A stretch of 64,000 nucleotides of DNA from Streptomyces sp. OR43 (GCF_008042275.1 NZ_RDBK01000043.1:2091397-2155396), one strand, 5' to 3'; shown: positions 16,928 through 26,715, counted from the first letter of the stretch. The notes: generated by a model not told the origin, from the sequence alone. A program made the numbers and translations.

Positions 16928-17422
16928 TCAGTGCGCGCCGCCCTGCGCCTCGAGGCGCTTGTACGAGTTCTCGATCTCGGCCTCGGCCTCGACCCGGCCG
17001 ACCCAGTCGGCACCCTCGACGGACTTGCCGGGCTCCAGGTCCTTGTAGACCTCGAAGAAGTGCTGGATCTCCAGGCGGTCGAACTCCGACACGTGGTGGA
17101 TGTCGCGCAGGTGCTCCACCCGGGGGTCGGAGGCCGGCACGCACAGCAGCTTGTCGTCGCCGCCGGCTTCGTCCGTCATCCGGAACATGCCGATCGCGCG
17201 GCACTTGATGAGGCAGCCGGGGAAGGTCGGCTCCTCCAGGATGACCAGCGCGTCCAGCGGGTCGCCGTCCTCGCCGAGGGTGTTCTCGACGAAGCCGTAG
17301 TCGGCCGGGTAGCTGGTCGAGGTGAAGAGTCGACGGTCCAGGCGGATCCGACCGGTCTCGTGGTCCACCTCGTACTTGTTCCGCGAACCCTTCGGGATCT
17401 CGATAACGACGTCGAACTCCAC
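16928..17422 (-). CDS. ppa: inorganic pyrophosphatase
   Basis: 164 residues from GTG 17422, chosen because GGAGGAG lies six bases before it; a longer frame reaches ATG 17437 and beyond. It hydrolyses pyrophosphate released by biosynthesis. The family I signature is complete: EIPKGSRNKYEVDHETGRI, YPADYGFVENTLGEDGDPLDALV with the metal-binding acids, and EHLRDIHHVSEF with YKDLEPGKSVEGADW. Divergent from dacB, with the promoters sharing about 85 bp. Confidence 0.97.
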   Translation of the reverse strand: MEFDVVIEIPKGSRNKYEVDHETGRIRLDRRLFTSTSYPADYGFVENTLGEDGDPLDALVILEEPTFPGCLIKCRAIGMFRMTDEAGGDDKLLCVPASDPRVEHLRDIHHVSEFDRLEIQHFFEVYKDLEPGKSVEGADWVGRVEAEAEIENSYKRLEAQGGAH

Positions 17423-17508
17423 GGGTGGCTCCTCCATGATCAACACATACGACTGATGGTTAAGTGTCCCCCACGGAGTTGTGTGCTCGCGAAAGGGGCT
17501 GGTCAACG

Positions 17509-19014
17509 GTGGCCGAGCCGGTGAAAAGACCGTCGATCAATCCGTTCTCCGCACAGACCGGGACGGCTCTCGCAAACCGGCTGGGCATGCGCGGCGGACT
17601 GAGCAACCGGCAGTTCACGGCCGTCTCCGCTGTCCTGGGCCTGGCGCTCGCAGCCGGCGCCGTCTTCGCCGCCGGTCCCTGGGACTCGGGTCAGCGTAAG
17701 GCCGAGCAGGACTGGGCGGCTGCCCGGGCCCGTACAGGTGGCGCACATCACGAGCCGGCCGCGCCCTCCCGGCCCGACCCGGCGCCCAGTGCCCCGGCCG
17801 TACTCGCGCCTCTCGGCACCGGTACCGACGAGCCCGCGCCCGACGCGGCGGCCGCCCCGGACGGAGCAGCGGCCGGACTCCGCGCCGCACTCGACCCGCT
17901 GCTGAGGAACGCGGCACTCGGCACCCGGCGCAGCGCCGTCGTCATCGACACGGCCACCGGCAAGCGGCTGTACGGGGTGGGGGCCGACACCCCCATGACA
18001 CCCGCGTCCACCGTCAAGATCGCCACCACGGTCGCGGCCCTGACCGCGCTCGGCCCGGCCCACCGCATCCCCACGACCGTCGGGGCCTCCGCCGATCTGC
18101 GGACCGTGACGCTGGTCGGCGGCGGCGACCCCACGCTCGACCGGGCGGCCCTGCGCTCCCTGGCCGCCGACACGGCCCGCGCCCTCAAGGACGGCGGGGT
18201 CCGCTCGGTGCGGCTGCGGTACGACACCTCCGGGTACTCGGGACCCGCACTTCACCCGATCGGCCCCAACGAGAACATCGCGCCCGTGAGCGCCCTGATG
18301 ATGAACGAGGGCAGGCTCGACGACACCTCCAGCGGTCCCGCGCCGCGCAGCGAGGACCCGGCCCGCGACGCGGCCGACGTCTTCGGCGAACTGCTGGACG
18401 AGGCCGGGGTCGGCACCGGGGACGGCCCCGAGCCGGGCCGGGCGGCCGCGAAGTCCCGGCCCGTCGCCCAGCACCTCTCCGCCCCGCTGTCCGCCCTCGT
18501 CGAGCGCGCGCTGACCAACAGCGACAACGACATCGCCGAGGCACTCGCCCGGCAGACCGCGCTCGCCACCGGGGAACCGGCCGACTTCAACGGCGGCCGA
18601 CGGGCCGTCACCGCACAGCTGAAGAAGCTGGGTCTGCCGCTGAAGGGCGTGGTCGTCGCCGACGGCAGCGGGCTCAACCGCAAGGACAAGGTCACCGCCG
18701 CCCTGCTCGCCGGGCTCCTCGCCCGCGCGGCCGACCAGGACCACCCGGAGCTGCGCCCCGTCCTCACGGGACTCCCGGTGGCCGGCTTCAGTGGCACGCT
18801 GAGCGGCCGCTACACCACGAAATCCGGCGGCACCGGACTCGTCCGCGCCAAGACAGGCACCCTCACGGGCGTCAACAGCCTCTCCGGCACGGTCGTCGAC
18901 CCCCACGGCCGGCTGCTCGCCTTCGCCTTCCTCGCCTCGGGCACCACCGCCCCGTCCGAGGCCCAGTCCGCCCTCGACGCGCTCGCGACCGCACTGGCCG
19001 CCGGCAGGCGATGA
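17509..19014 (+). CDS. dacB: D-alanyl-D-alanine carboxypeptidase/endopeptidase (PBP4, S13)
   Basis: 501 residues from GTG 17509 (AAAGGGG upstream). A membrane anchor or signal at about residues 35-55 is followed by an Ala/Pro linker, then the S13 domain. It trims peptidoglycan stem peptides outside the membrane. Active site motifs: PASTVK (Ser167, Lys170), NSDN (Ser338, Asn340) and AKTG (Lys448). Usual PBP4 subdomain inserts are present, but the central insert is short. The order ppa, dacB, zinc protease, tilS, hpt is conserved across actinomycetes as I recall. Confidence 0.93.
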   Translation: MAEPVKRPSINPFSAQTGTALANRLGMRGGLSNRQFTAVSAVLGLALAAGAVFAAGPWDSGQRKAEQDWAAARARTGGAHHEPAAPSRPDPAPSAPAVLAPLGTGTDEPAPDAAAAPDGAAAGLRAALDPLLRNAALGTRRSAVVIDTATGKRLYGVGADTPMTPASTVKIATTVAALTALGPAHRIPTTVGASADLRTVTLVGGGDPTLDRAALRSLAADTARALKDGGVRSVRLRYDTSGYSGPALHPIGPNENIAPVSALMMNEGRLDDTSSGPAPRSEDPARDAADVFGELLDEAGVGTGDGPEPGRAAAKSRPVAQHLSAPLSALVERALTNSDNDIAEALARQTALATGEPADFNGGRRAVTAQLKKLGLPLKGVVVADGSGLNRKDKVTAALLAGLLARAADQDHPELRPVLTGLPVAGFSGTLSGRYTTKSGGTGLVRAKTGTLTGVNSLSGTVVDPHGRLLAFAFLASGTTAPSEAQSALDALATALAAGRR

Positions 19015-19063
19015 GCCCGTCAACACCTCACCCGAACAAGGTCCGAGCACGTACGGTTGACGC

Positions 19064-20197
19064 ATGACGAGCATCGGTGGTGCCGGGATGGTCGACTGGA
19101 ATCTCGCGGTCGCGACAGCGACCCGGCTTGTGCGGCCGGGTCCCGAGATCAGCCGCGAGGAGGCCCGTGAGGTCGTCGCGGAGCTGCGCAGGCATGCCAA
19201 GGCGGCGGAGGAACACGTCCGTTCCTTCACCCGGATGATCCCGGAAGGGACCGAACCGGAGGACACCCCCGTCCTGGTCGTCGACCGGGCGGGCTGGATC
19301 AAGGCGAACGTCGCGGGCTTCCGGGAACTGCTGCGCCCCCTTCTGGACAAGATGGAGGAGCGGCGCGGCGGCGGTGCGGGCGGCGCCGTGCTCGGCGCGG
19401 TCGGCTCCAAGGTGACCGGTGTCGAGGTGGGGATGCTGCTGTCGTTCCTGGCCTCCCGGGTCCTCGGCCAGTACGAGACGTTCGCCCCCGCCACCCGTGA
19501 GCTCCCGGCCTCGGCCGACGGGGGCGGCAGGCTCCTGCTGGTCGCCCCGAACATCGTCCACGTCGAGCGGGAGCTGGAGGTGGACCCGCACGACTTCCGC
19601 CTCTGGGTCGCCCTCCACGAGGAGACGCACCGCACGCAGTTCACCGCGGTGCCCTGGCTCCGCGACCATCTGCAGGGCGAGATCCAGTCATTTCTCGACG
19701 AGACCGACGTCGACCCGATGACGGTGCTCGAACGGCTCCGCGAGGCCGCCCAGTCACTGGCCGGCGGACGGCCCGAGGGCGAGGAGGGCGAGGACGGCGG
19801 CCGCAGCCTCGTCGAGATCGTCCAGACGCCCGCACAGCGCGAGATCCTCGGCCGGCTCACCGCGGTGATGTCCCTGCTGGAGGGGCACGCCGACTACGTG
19901 ATGGACGGCGTCGGCCCCGAGGTCGTGTCCTCCGTCGGCGAGATCCGGGAGAAGTTCCAGCAGCGCAGGGCGCGCGGCGCGAGCCGTCTCGACCAGGCGC
20001 TGCGCAAGCTGCTGGGGCTCGACGCCAAGCTGCGCCAGTACCGCGACGGCGAGCGGTTCGTGCGCGCGGTGGTCGACGAGGTCGGGATGGACGGCTTCAA
20101 CCGGGTCTGGACCTCGCCCAACACCCTCCCGACCAAGGCGGAGATCGCCAAGCCGGAGGACTGGATCGCGAGGGTGCACCGTAAGGCAGAGTCATGA
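19064..20197 (+). CDS. zinc-dependent metalloprotease (DUF2342 type)
   Basis: 377 residues. LWVALHEETHRTQF gives HExxH (His185, Glu186, His189), and LLEGHADYVMDGVG offers a downstream Glu/His as third ligand. The family is actinobacterial, often annotated as zinc-dependent metalloprotease or as F420-biosynthesis-associated; its substrate is unknown. There is no signal peptide, so it is probably cytosolic. TACGGT at 19052-19057 with six bases to the ATG, and no ribosome binding site, suggest a leaderless mRNA. Confidence 0.85.
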   Translation: MTSIGGAGMVDWNLAVATATRLVRPGPEISREEAREVVAELRRHAKAAEEHVRSFTRMIPEGTEPEDTPVLVVDRAGWIKANVAGFRELLRPLLDKMEERRGGGAGGAVLGAVGSKVTGVEVGMLLSFLASRVLGQYETFAPATRELPASADGGGRLLLVAPNIVHVERELEVDPHDFRLWVALHEETHRTQFTAVPWLRDHLQGEIQSFLDETDVDPMTVLERLREAAQSLAGGRPEGEEGEDGGRSLVEIVQTPAQREILGRLTAVMSLLEGHADYVMDGVGPEVVSSVGEIREKFQQRRARGASRLDQALRKLLGLDAKLRQYRDGERFVRAVVDEVGMDGFNRVWTSPNTLPTKAEIAKPEDWIARVHRKAES

Positions 20198-20398
20198 TCA
20201 CGGCTCGCGCACAAGCCCGGGACCCGAGGGCAACGCGCCGGTAATCACCCATCCGAGGGACCGTAGGGGCATGGGAAGGCGTGCAATGCTCGATGAACGG
20301 GTTTGCTCTGTCACCATCGACGCACTCTGAGTGACGGCACTTTTCTCTGTCCCGCCACTCGGAGGCACCTCTCCAGAACTTCACGAAGGGCACCGGAC

Positions 20399-21490
20399 AT
20401 GGGTCCCCATCCTGCGGTCGCGGCGATACGCCTGGCGGTCCGCCGCGTACTCCACGACGTACTCACCGAATTCGCCGAACAGACCGAACGCACCGGGCGC
20501 GCCCCACGCGCCCCCCATCCCGAGCTCGCCGAGGCCGGGACGGGCCGGCGGCGCCCCGCGCTTCCCGAACGCACCGATACGCCCCTGGTCCTGGTCGCGT
20601 GCTCCGGCGGCGCCGATTCCATGGCGCTCGCCTCCGCCCTCGCCTTCGAGGCCCGGAAGCTCGCCGTCCGGGCCGGCGGCATCACCGTCGACCACGGCCT
20701 CCAGAACGGCTCGGACGCCCGCGCCACCGAGGTCGTCGGCCGCCTCACCGCCATGGACCTCGACCCGGTCGAGGCCGTCGCTGTGCGGGTCGGCCATGAC
20801 GGCGGGCCCGAGGCCGCCGCCCGCGACGCCCGCTACGCGGCCCTGGACGCCGCCGCCGAACGCCACGGCGCCGCCGCCGTCCTGCTCGGCCACACCCGCG
20901 ACGACCAGGCGGAGACGGTACTGCTGGGCCTCGCCCGCGGTTCCGGTATCCGCTCCCTCTCCGGCATGGCCGCCGCATCCGGACCGGCCGGCCGCTACCG
21001 CCGCCCCTTCCTCCAGCTCGACCGCCAGACCGCCCGCACGGCCTGCCTGGCCCAGTCGCTGCCCGTCTGGGACGACCCGCACAACATCGACCCCGCCTAC
21101 ACCCGCTCCCGGCTGCGCCACGAGGGCCTGCCCGCCCTGGAGAAGGCGCTGGGCAAAGGAGTCGTCGAGGCGCTGGCCCGTACGGCGCAGCTCTCCCGCG
21201 ACGACGCCGACGCCCTGGACACCTGGGCCGCCGAGGCCGGACGTGACGTACGCGACGACGCGGGCCGGCTGGAGTGCGCCAAGCTGCACGCGCTGCCTCC
21301 CGCCGTCCGCCGCCGCGTCCTGCGCCGCGCGGCCATAGAGGCGGGTTCCCCGGCCGGGTCCCTCTTCGCCCGGCACATCGAGGAAGTCGACCGCCTCATC
21401 ACCGGCTGGCGCGGCCAGCAGGCCATCAACCTCCCCGGCCGCGTCGAAGCCCTGCGCCAGGGTGGCAGACTGGTGATTCGGCAGAGCTGA
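20399..21490 (+). CDS. tilS: tRNA(Ile)-lysidine synthetase
   Basis: 363 residues from ATG 20399 (GAAGGG upstream). It modifies C34 of the CAU-anticodon tRNA to lysidine so that it reads AUA as isoleucine. The PP-loop is ACSGGADSMALASAL. LLGHTRDDQAETVLLGLARGSG and RRPFLQL are typical of TilS, and a C-terminal domain follows. It is immediately upstream of hpt. In Bacillus the TilS and Hpt proteins interact and regulate ftsH; here tilS, hpt and ftsH are also adjacent. Confidence 0.95.
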   Translation: MGPHPAVAAIRLAVRRVLHDVLTEFAEQTERTGRAPRAPHPELAEAGTGRRRPALPERTDTPLVLVACSGGADSMALASALAFEARKLAVRAGGITVDHGLQNGSDARATEVVGRLTAMDLDPVEAVAVRVGHDGGPEAAARDARYAALDAAAERHGAAAVLLGHTRDDQAETVLLGLARGSGIRSLSGMAAASGPAGRYRRPFLQLDRQTARTACLAQSLPVWDDPHNIDPAYTRSRLRHEGLPALEKALGKGVVEALARTAQLSRDDADALDTWAAEAGRDVRDDAGRLECAKLHALPPAVRRRVLRRAAIEAGSPAGSLFARHIEEVDRLITGWRGQQAINLPGRVEALRQGGRLVIRQS

Positions 21491-21572
21491 CGTACAAGCG
21501 GCTGACATGCAGGCGAGCGGCCGCGCAGGCCCGGGCACCGTCCCGGACCGGCAGGCAAAGAAAGAGACGCGG

Positions 21573-22127
21573 GTGAACGAGAAGGACATGGGCACCGACC
21601 TTCAGTCGGTGCTCCTCACCAAGGAAGAGATCGACGCGAAGCTCGTCGAACTGGCCGCGAAGATCGACGCGGAGTACGCGGGCAAGGACCTGCTCCTCGT
21701 CGGAGTCCTCAAGGGCGCGGTGATGGTCATGGCGGACCTGGCGCGCGCGCTGTCCACCCCCGTCACCATGGACTGGATGGCCGTCTCGTCGTACGGCGCG
21801 GGCACCCAGTCCTCCGGTGTCGTCCGGATCCTCAAGGACCTCGACACCGACATCAAGGGCAAGCACGTCCTGATCGTCGAGGACATCATCGACTCGGGTC
21901 TGACGCTGTCCTGGCTGATGTCGAACCTGGGTTCGCGCGAGCCCGCGTCGCTGGAGATCTGCACCCTGCTGCGGAAGCCGGACGCGGCGAAGGTCGCGCT
22001 CGACTGCAAGTGGGTCGGGTTCGACATCCCCAACGAGTTCGTCGTCGGCTACGGGCTGGACTACGCGGAGAAGTACCGCAACCTGCCCTTCGTCGGCACC
22101 CTCGCCCCGCGCGTGTACGGCGGCTGA
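21573..22127 (+). CDS. hpt: hypoxanthine phosphoribosyltransferase
   Basis: 184 residues from GTG 21573 (AAAGAG upstream); ATG 21588 or the far ATG 21507 are alternatives. It salvages hypoxanthine and guanine with PRPP. The PRPP loop is VLIVEDIIDSGLTL, the pyrophosphate loop is GVLKGAVMVMADL, and WVGFDIPNEFVVGYGLDYAEKYRN contacts the purine. It follows tilS by about 80 bp and precedes ftsH. Confidence 0.95.
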   Translation: MNEKDMGTDLQSVLLTKEEIDAKLVELAAKIDAEYAGKDLLLVGVLKGAVMVMADLARALSTPVTMDWMAVSSYGAGTQSSGVVRILKDLDTDIKGKHVLIVEDIIDSGLTLSWLMSNLGSREPASLEICTLLRKPDAAKVALDCKWVGFDIPNEFVVGYGLDYAEKYRNLPFVGTLAPRVYGG

Positions 22128-22323
22128 CGGCGGCACCGGCGAACCCGCCCCGGCGGCGGGGAACCCTCACCGTTTTCCCGCCGTTGAGCCTTCGAAGGCG
22201 GGTTTGACAGACGTCCCCGACGGTCGTCGGTGACAATGCTGGGGTACCGTCCGAAGAACAGTCTTTACTCACAGCAGCATTTACCTACGGGCAGGAGGGA
22301 CGGGGCGACTTCGCTCCGTATGG

Positions 22324-24348
22324 ATGGACGTGAAGCGATACTTCCGTGGGCCGGTCATGTGGATCGTGCTGGCCGTCCTCGCCGTGGTCGTGTTGATGAA
22401 TGTCGTCGGCTCGGGTGGCGGCTACAAGACGGTGGACACCGGCAAGGTGATCCAGGCGATCAGTAAGAACCAGGTGGATGAGGCCAAGCTCACCACCGGT
22501 GACGATCACATCATCAAGATCGAGCTGAAAAAGGACCAGAAGCTCTCGGGCGAGTCCGGCAGCAAGTTCCAGGCGAGCTACATCGGCAACCAGGGCGTCG
22601 AGCTCGCCGATACGCTGCAGAAGAAGTTCGAGAGCGGTGACATCGAGAACGGCTACACCGTCTCGCCGTCGAAGCAGTCCCCGTTCGTCTCGATCCTCTT
22701 CTCGCTGCTGCCGTTCGTCCTCATCGTGGTCGTCTTCCTGTTTCTGATGAACCAGATGCAGGGTGGCGGCTCCAAGGTCATGCAGTTCGGCAAGTCCAAG
22801 GCCAAGCTGATCACCAAGGACACCCCGAAGACGACGTTCGCCGACGTGGCGGGCTCGGACGAGGCGGTCGAGGAACTCCACGAGATCAAGGAGTTCCTGC
22901 AGGAGCCGGCGAAGTTCCAGGCCGTCGGCGCCAAGATCCCCAAGGGCGTCCTGCTGTACGGACCTCCCGGTACGGGCAAGACGCTGCTCGCACGCGCCGT
23001 CGCCGGCGAGGCGGGCGTCCCGTTCTACTCGATCTCCGGTTCCGACTTCGTCGAGATGTTCGTCGGTGTCGGTGCCTCCCGTGTCCGTGACCTCTTCGAG
23101 CAGGCCAAGGCGAACGCCCCGGCGATCGTCTTCGTCGACGAGATCGACGCTGTCGGCCGGCACCGCGGTGCCGGTATGGGCGGCGGTCACGACGAGCGCG
23201 AGCAGACGCTGAACCAGCTGCTCGTGGAGATGGACGGCTTCGACGTGAAGGGTGGCGTCATCCTGATCGCCGCCACGAACCGTCCGGACATCCTCGACCC
23301 GGCGCTGCTGCGCCCGGGCCGTTTCGACCGGCAGATCGCGGTCGACCGGCCGGACATGCTGGGCCGTCTGGAGATCCTCAAGGTCCACCAGAAGGGCAAG
23401 CCGGTCGCACCGGACGTCGATCTCGGCGCCGTTGCCCGTCGTACGCCCGGTTTCACCGGTGCCGACCTGTCGAACGTGCTGAACGAGGCTGCGCTCCTCA
23501 CGGCGCGCGGCAACCTGAAGCTGATCGACAACAACATGCTCGACGAGGCCATCGACCGCGTCGTGGCGGGTCCGCAGAAGCGGACCCGGATCATGTCCGA
23601 GAAGGAGAAGAAGATCACCGCGTACCACGAGGGCGGACACGCCCTGGTCGCGGCGGCCTCACCTCAGGCGGACCCGGTCCACAAGATCACGATCCTCTCC
23701 CGCGGCCGCGCCCTCGGTTACACGATGGTGCTCCCGGAGGAGGACAAGTACTCCACGACGCGCAACGAGATGCTCGACCAGCTGGCTTACATGCTGGGCG
23801 GGCGCGCGGCCGAGGAGCTGGTCTTCCACGATCCGACGACCGGCGCTGCGAACGACATCGAGAAGGCCACGGCAACGGCCCGCGCGATGGTCACGCAGTA
23901 CGGCATGACGGAGCGGCTCGGCGCGATCAAGTTCGGTGGCGACAACACCGAGCCGTTCGTGGGCCGCGAGATGGGCCACCAGCGCGACTACTCGGAAGAG
24001 GTCGCCGCGCTGGTCGACGAAGAGGTCAAGAAGCTCATCGAGACCGCGCACAACGATGCGTGGGAGATCCTGGTCGAGAACCGCGACGTTCTGGACGCCC
24101 TGGTTCTCCAGCTCCTTGAGAAGGAGACTCTCGGCAAGGCGGAGATCGCCGAGATCTTCGCTCCGATCGTCAAGCGTCCGGCCCGTCCGGCGTGGACCGG
24201 CTCCGCCCGGCGCACGCCGTCCACCCGGCCGCCGGTGCTCTCCCCGAAGGAGCTCGCCCTCACCAACGGCGCCACCACGGCGAACGGTTCGGTCACGGAC
24301 ACGGTTCCGGTGACCGAGGCGATCCCCGAGGAGCGTCCCGAGAGCTAG
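22324..24348 (+). CDS. ftsH: ATP-dependent zinc metalloprotease FtsH
   Basis: 674 residues. Two membrane segments (about 10-26 and 120-142) flank a small extracytoplasmic domain. Then come the AAA+ domain (GPPGTGKT from residue 213, IVFVDEIDAVG, second region of homology DILDPALLRPGRFDRQ) and the M41 protease domain with HEGGH at 435-439. It degrades damaged membrane proteins and selected regulators. The start ATG has no close ribosome binding site; an AGGAGGG lies about 25 bp upstream, so the initiation mechanism is unclear. Confidence 0.97.
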   Translation: MDVKRYFRGPVMWIVLAVLAVVVLMNVVGSGGGYKTVDTGKVIQAISKNQVDEAKLTTGDDHIIKIELKKDQKLSGESGSKFQASYIGNQGVELADTLQKKFESGDIENGYTVSPSKQSPFVSILFSLLPFVLIVVVFLFLMNQMQGGGSKVMQFGKSKAKLITKDTPKTTFADVAGSDEAVEELHEIKEFLQEPAKFQAVGAKIPKGVLLYGPPGTGKTLLARAVAGEAGVPFYSISGSDFVEMFVGVGASRVRDLFEQAKANAPAIVFVDEIDAVGRHRGAGMGGGHDEREQTLNQLLVEMDGFDVKGGVILIAATNRPDILDPALLRPGRFDRQIAVDRPDMLGRLEILKVHQKGKPVAPDVDLGAVARRTPGFTGADLSNVLNEAALLTARGNLKLIDNNMLDEAIDRVVAGPQKRTRIMSEKEKKITAYHEGGHALVAAASPQADPVHKITILSRGRALGYTMVLPEEDKYSTTRNEMLDQLAYMLGGRAAEELVFHDPTTGAANDIEKATATARAMVTQYGMTERLGAIKFGGDNTEPFVGREMGHQRDYSEEVAALVDEEVKKLIETAHNDAWEILVENRDVLDALVLQLLEKETLGKAEIAEIFAPIVKRPARPAWTGSARRTPSTRPPVLSPKELALTNGATTANGSVTDTVPVTEAIPEERPES

Positions 24349-24404
24349 ACACCGACCCCGGTGTGGCCCCTGTCACGGGGGCTTCACCGGGCCCGGAATG
24401 GATG

Positions 24405-24444
24405 CCGCGTCCCCCAGGTTTTAGCCTGTGGGGGCGCGGTTTTT
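24405..24444 (+). terminator. Rho-independent terminator between ftsH and folE
   Basis: CCGCG and CCCCCA (24405-24416) pair with TGGGGG and CGCGG (24429-24439) with one bulged T, followed directly by five T at 24440-24444. It ends 55 bp before the folE start, so it closes the ftsH transcript and may also lie in the folE leader. Confidence 0.7.
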
Positions 24445-24498
24445 CCGTACACCTGCGCGGATGTCCACGCAGTGACAGCTCTGAGGAACGAGGCACAG

Positions 24499-25104
24499 AT
24501 GACCGACCCGGTGACGCTGGACGGCCAGGGTTCGATCGGTGAGTTCGACGAGAAGCGGGCCGAGGCGGCCGTACGCGAGTTGCTCTACGCCGTCGGCGAG
24601 GACCCGGACCGCGAGGGGCTGCGGGAGACGCCGGGGCGGGTGGCGCGGGCGTACAAGGAGATATTCGCGGGCCTGTACCAGGAGCCCGAGGACGTCCTGA
24701 CGACCACGTTCGACCTGGGCCACGACGAGATGGTGCTGGTCAAGGACATCGAAGTGTTCAGCACCTGTGAACATCACCTGGTGCCGTTCCGCGGAGTGGC
24801 GCATGTGGGGTATATCCCGGCGGCCAGCGGCAAGATCACCGGTCTGTCGAAGCTGGCCCGCCTGGTGGACGTCTACGCCCGCCGGCCGCAGGTCCAGGAG
24901 CGGCTGACCACGCAGATCGCCGAGTCCCTGATGGAGATCCTGGAGCCGCGCGGCGTCATCGTCGTCGTGGAGTGCGAGCACATGTGCATGTCGATGCGCG
25001 GGATCCGCAAGCCCGGGGCGAAGACGCTGACCTCGGCGGTGCGCGGACAGCTCCGCGACCCCGCCACGCGTGCCGAGGCCATGAGCCTGATCATGGCGCG
25101 CTGA
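24499..25104 (+). CDS. folE: GTP cyclohydrolase I
   Basis: 201 residues from ATG 24499 (ACGAGG upstream). It opens GTP to dihydroneopterin triphosphate, the first step of folate synthesis. Zinc ligands are Cys90 and His93 in STCEHHLVPF and Cys163 in ECEHMCMSMRG. EDPDREGLRETPGRVARAY is the N-terminal family signature. The other folate genes lie just downstream on the opposite strand, convergent with folE. Confidence 0.96.
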   Translation: MTDPVTLDGQGSIGEFDEKRAEAAVRELLYAVGEDPDREGLRETPGRVARAYKEIFAGLYQEPEDVLTTTFDLGHDEMVLVKDIEVFSTCEHHLVPFRGVAHVGYIPAASGKITGLSKLARLVDVYARRPQVQERLTTQIAESLMEILEPRGVIVVVECEHMCMSMRGIRKPGAKTLTSAVRGQLRDPATRAEAMSLIMAR

Positions 25105-25181
25105 CCGCTGACCTGCCGGCCCGCTGACCCGCCGACGCCGGACGGGAACGGCCGGGAACGGCCGGGTCAGGAACGGACGGC

Positions 25182-25664
25182 CTACGCCGCCGCCGCGTTC
25201 TTGTTGTCGTCCTCGTCGTCCGGGAGCTTGCAGACGCGTTCCAGGAACAGGGCCGCCGCGATCACCGCGATGCCGGCCAGGACCGCGAAGCCCGCGTAGA
25301 TGGCCTGGTCGCGGCGGGCCGGGATGTCGAGGGAGCCGAGCAGGAAGACCCCGACGCCGCCGTACATCCCGGCGACCAGGGCGACGACGAGGGCGCTGGC
25401 CTGGCCGAAGACCACGGCACGGGCCGCCATCAGGGGCTCGACGCCCTTCGCGCCCGGCCGGCGCTCACGCTGGGCGCGCAGCCGGGAGCGGATGGAGAGC
25501 GCCGTCGCCAGCAGGACCACGGCGATCACCGCGAGCACGATGGGTGCGAACAGCGGGACGCTCGGCAGGGTGCCGAGGGAGTCCCAGAGGCGGGCGCCGC
25601 CCCAGGACAGCACCCCGGCCGCGGCGAAGAGGCCGGCCAGTACTCCGAGCCGTAGTTGCTTCAC
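25182..25664 (-). CDS. DUF3180 membrane protein, last gene of the fol operon
   Basis: 160 residues from GTG 25664. Four membrane helices in two pairs, a basic loop (IRSRLRAQRERRPGAK) between them, and an acidic Asn-rich tail. DUF3180 proteins are found next to folK throughout the actinobacteria, and their function is unknown. It starts about 85 bp after the folK stop, in the same direction. Confidence 0.85.
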   Translation of the reverse strand: MKQLRLGVLAGLFAAAGVLSWGGARLWDSLGTLPSVPLFAPIVLAVIAVVLLATALSIRSRLRAQRERRPGAKGVEPLMAARAVVFGQASALVVALVAGMYGGVGVFLLGSLDIPARRDQAIYAGFAVLAGIAVIAAALFLERVCKLPDDEDDNKNAAAA

Positions 25665-25747
25665 CGGGTGAGCCGCCCTTCGTCGTCCGTGGACCGCGGC
25701 GGTCCGTGGATGTCCTGCTGTTCCGCTGTCTCCTTCGAGCCTAACGA

Positions 25748-26359
25748 CTACTCGGGCAGCCGGAGTTCCAGGTCGGCCCGGGGCAGTACGCCGTCGCGTC
25801 CCACACCGGCCAGCAGAGCGGCGACCGGCCCGGCGCCGGGCAGTTGGGCCTCGGGGTCCACGTCGTGCCACGGGGCGAGCACGAAGGCGCGCTCGCGGGC
25901 CCGGGGGTGGGGGAGGGTGAGCTCCGGGTCGTCGGAGACGACGTCGGCGTACGCGACGATGTCCACGTCGATGGTGCGCGGCCCCCAGCGCTCCGCGCGG
26001 ACCCGGTCGAAGGCCTCCTCGATGGCCTGGCCGCGTTCCAGGAGGGAGGACGGGGGCAGCGTCGTCTTCACGACGACGACCGCGTTGAAGTACGACGGCT
26101 GGGAGCCGGGGTCGACGCCCCACGGCTCCGTCTCGTACACGGGGGAGACGGCCTTGACCCGGAGGCCCGGCGTGTCCTCCAGGGCGTCGATGGCGCCCTG
26201 GAGGGTCTCCAGACGGTTGCCCAGGTTGGAGCCTAGGGAGATCACGGCGCGTTTGGGGTTGGAGAGGGTGATGTCCGCGGCGTCCACCTGCTCGACCACG
26301 AAGGCGGGAACCGGCTGTACGGTCGGGTCGCTCTGCCCCTCGGTAGAAAATGCAGTCAT
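25748..26359 (-). CDS. folK: 6-hydroxymethyl-dihydropterin pyrophosphokinase
   Basis: 203 residues from ATG 26359, overlapping the folB stop (ATGA). It transfers pyrophosphate from ATP to the pterin. ISLGSNLGNRLETLQGAIDAL, SPVYETEPWG, YFNAVVVVKT, ERWGPRTIDVDIVAY and LPHPRARERAFVLAPW are all HPPK motifs, including the DxD magnesium site. The first 38 residues precede the usual HPPK start and look disordered. Confidence 0.96.
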   Translation of the reverse strand: MTAFSTEGQSDPTVQPVPAFVVEQVDAADITLSNPKRAVISLGSNLGNRLETLQGAIDALEDTPGLRVKAVSPVYETEPWGVDPGSQPSYFNAVVVVKTTLPPSSLLERGQAIEEAFDRVRAERWGPRTIDVDIVAYADVVSDDPELTLPHPRARERAFVLAPWHDVDPEAQLPGAGPVAALLAGVGRDGVLPRADLELRLPE

Positions 26360-26715
26360 GCTCGGCTCCGGGTGATGGTGATGGTGACGTCGTCGAAGGG
26401 GACGGTGATGGGCGCATCCGGCTTGTGGACCACGACCTCCACCTCCTCGACGCCTTCGTGCTTGAGGCACTGCTGGGCGATGCGCTCCGCGAGCGTCTCG
26501 ATCAGATCGACCGGTTCGCCCTGGACCACGGCCACGACCTCTTCGGCGACCACGCCGTAGTGCACGGTCCTGGTGAGGTCGTCCGCGGCTGCCGCGGGGC
26601 GGGTGTCGAGGCCGAGCACCAGGTCCACGATGAACGTCTGTCCCTCTTCCCGTTCCCGGGGAAAGACGCCATGGTGCCCACGGGCCTTGAGGCCGCGCAG
26701 CGCGACACGATCCAC
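26356..26715 (-). CDS. folB: dihydroneopterin aldolase
   Basis: 119 residues from GTG 26715 (AGGAG eight bases upstream), the normal length. It cleaves dihydroneopterin to hydroxymethyl-dihydropterin. LKARGHHGVFPREREEGQTF, TVHYGVVAEEV and DLIETLAERIA carry the conserved active-site residues, and VVVHKPDAPI the C-terminal Lys. The stop overlaps the folK start by four bases. Confidence 0.95.
   Translation of the reverse strand: MDRVALRGLKARGHHGVFPREREEGQTFIVDLVLGLDTRPAAAADDLTRTVHYGVVAEEVVAVVQGEPVDLIETLAERIAQQCLKHEGVEEVEVVVHKPDAPITVPFDDVTITITRSRA

Noticed and set aside
22204..22237. TTGACA with GACAAT as the ftsH promoter
   Set aside because: The spacing is 22 bp, too long for a normal sigma70-type promoter; no better -10 at 17-18 bp is visible.
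22285..23640. A 451-codon antisense frame within ftsH
   Set aside because: Same cause: a shadow of biased codons, no ribosome binding site, no recognisable domain.
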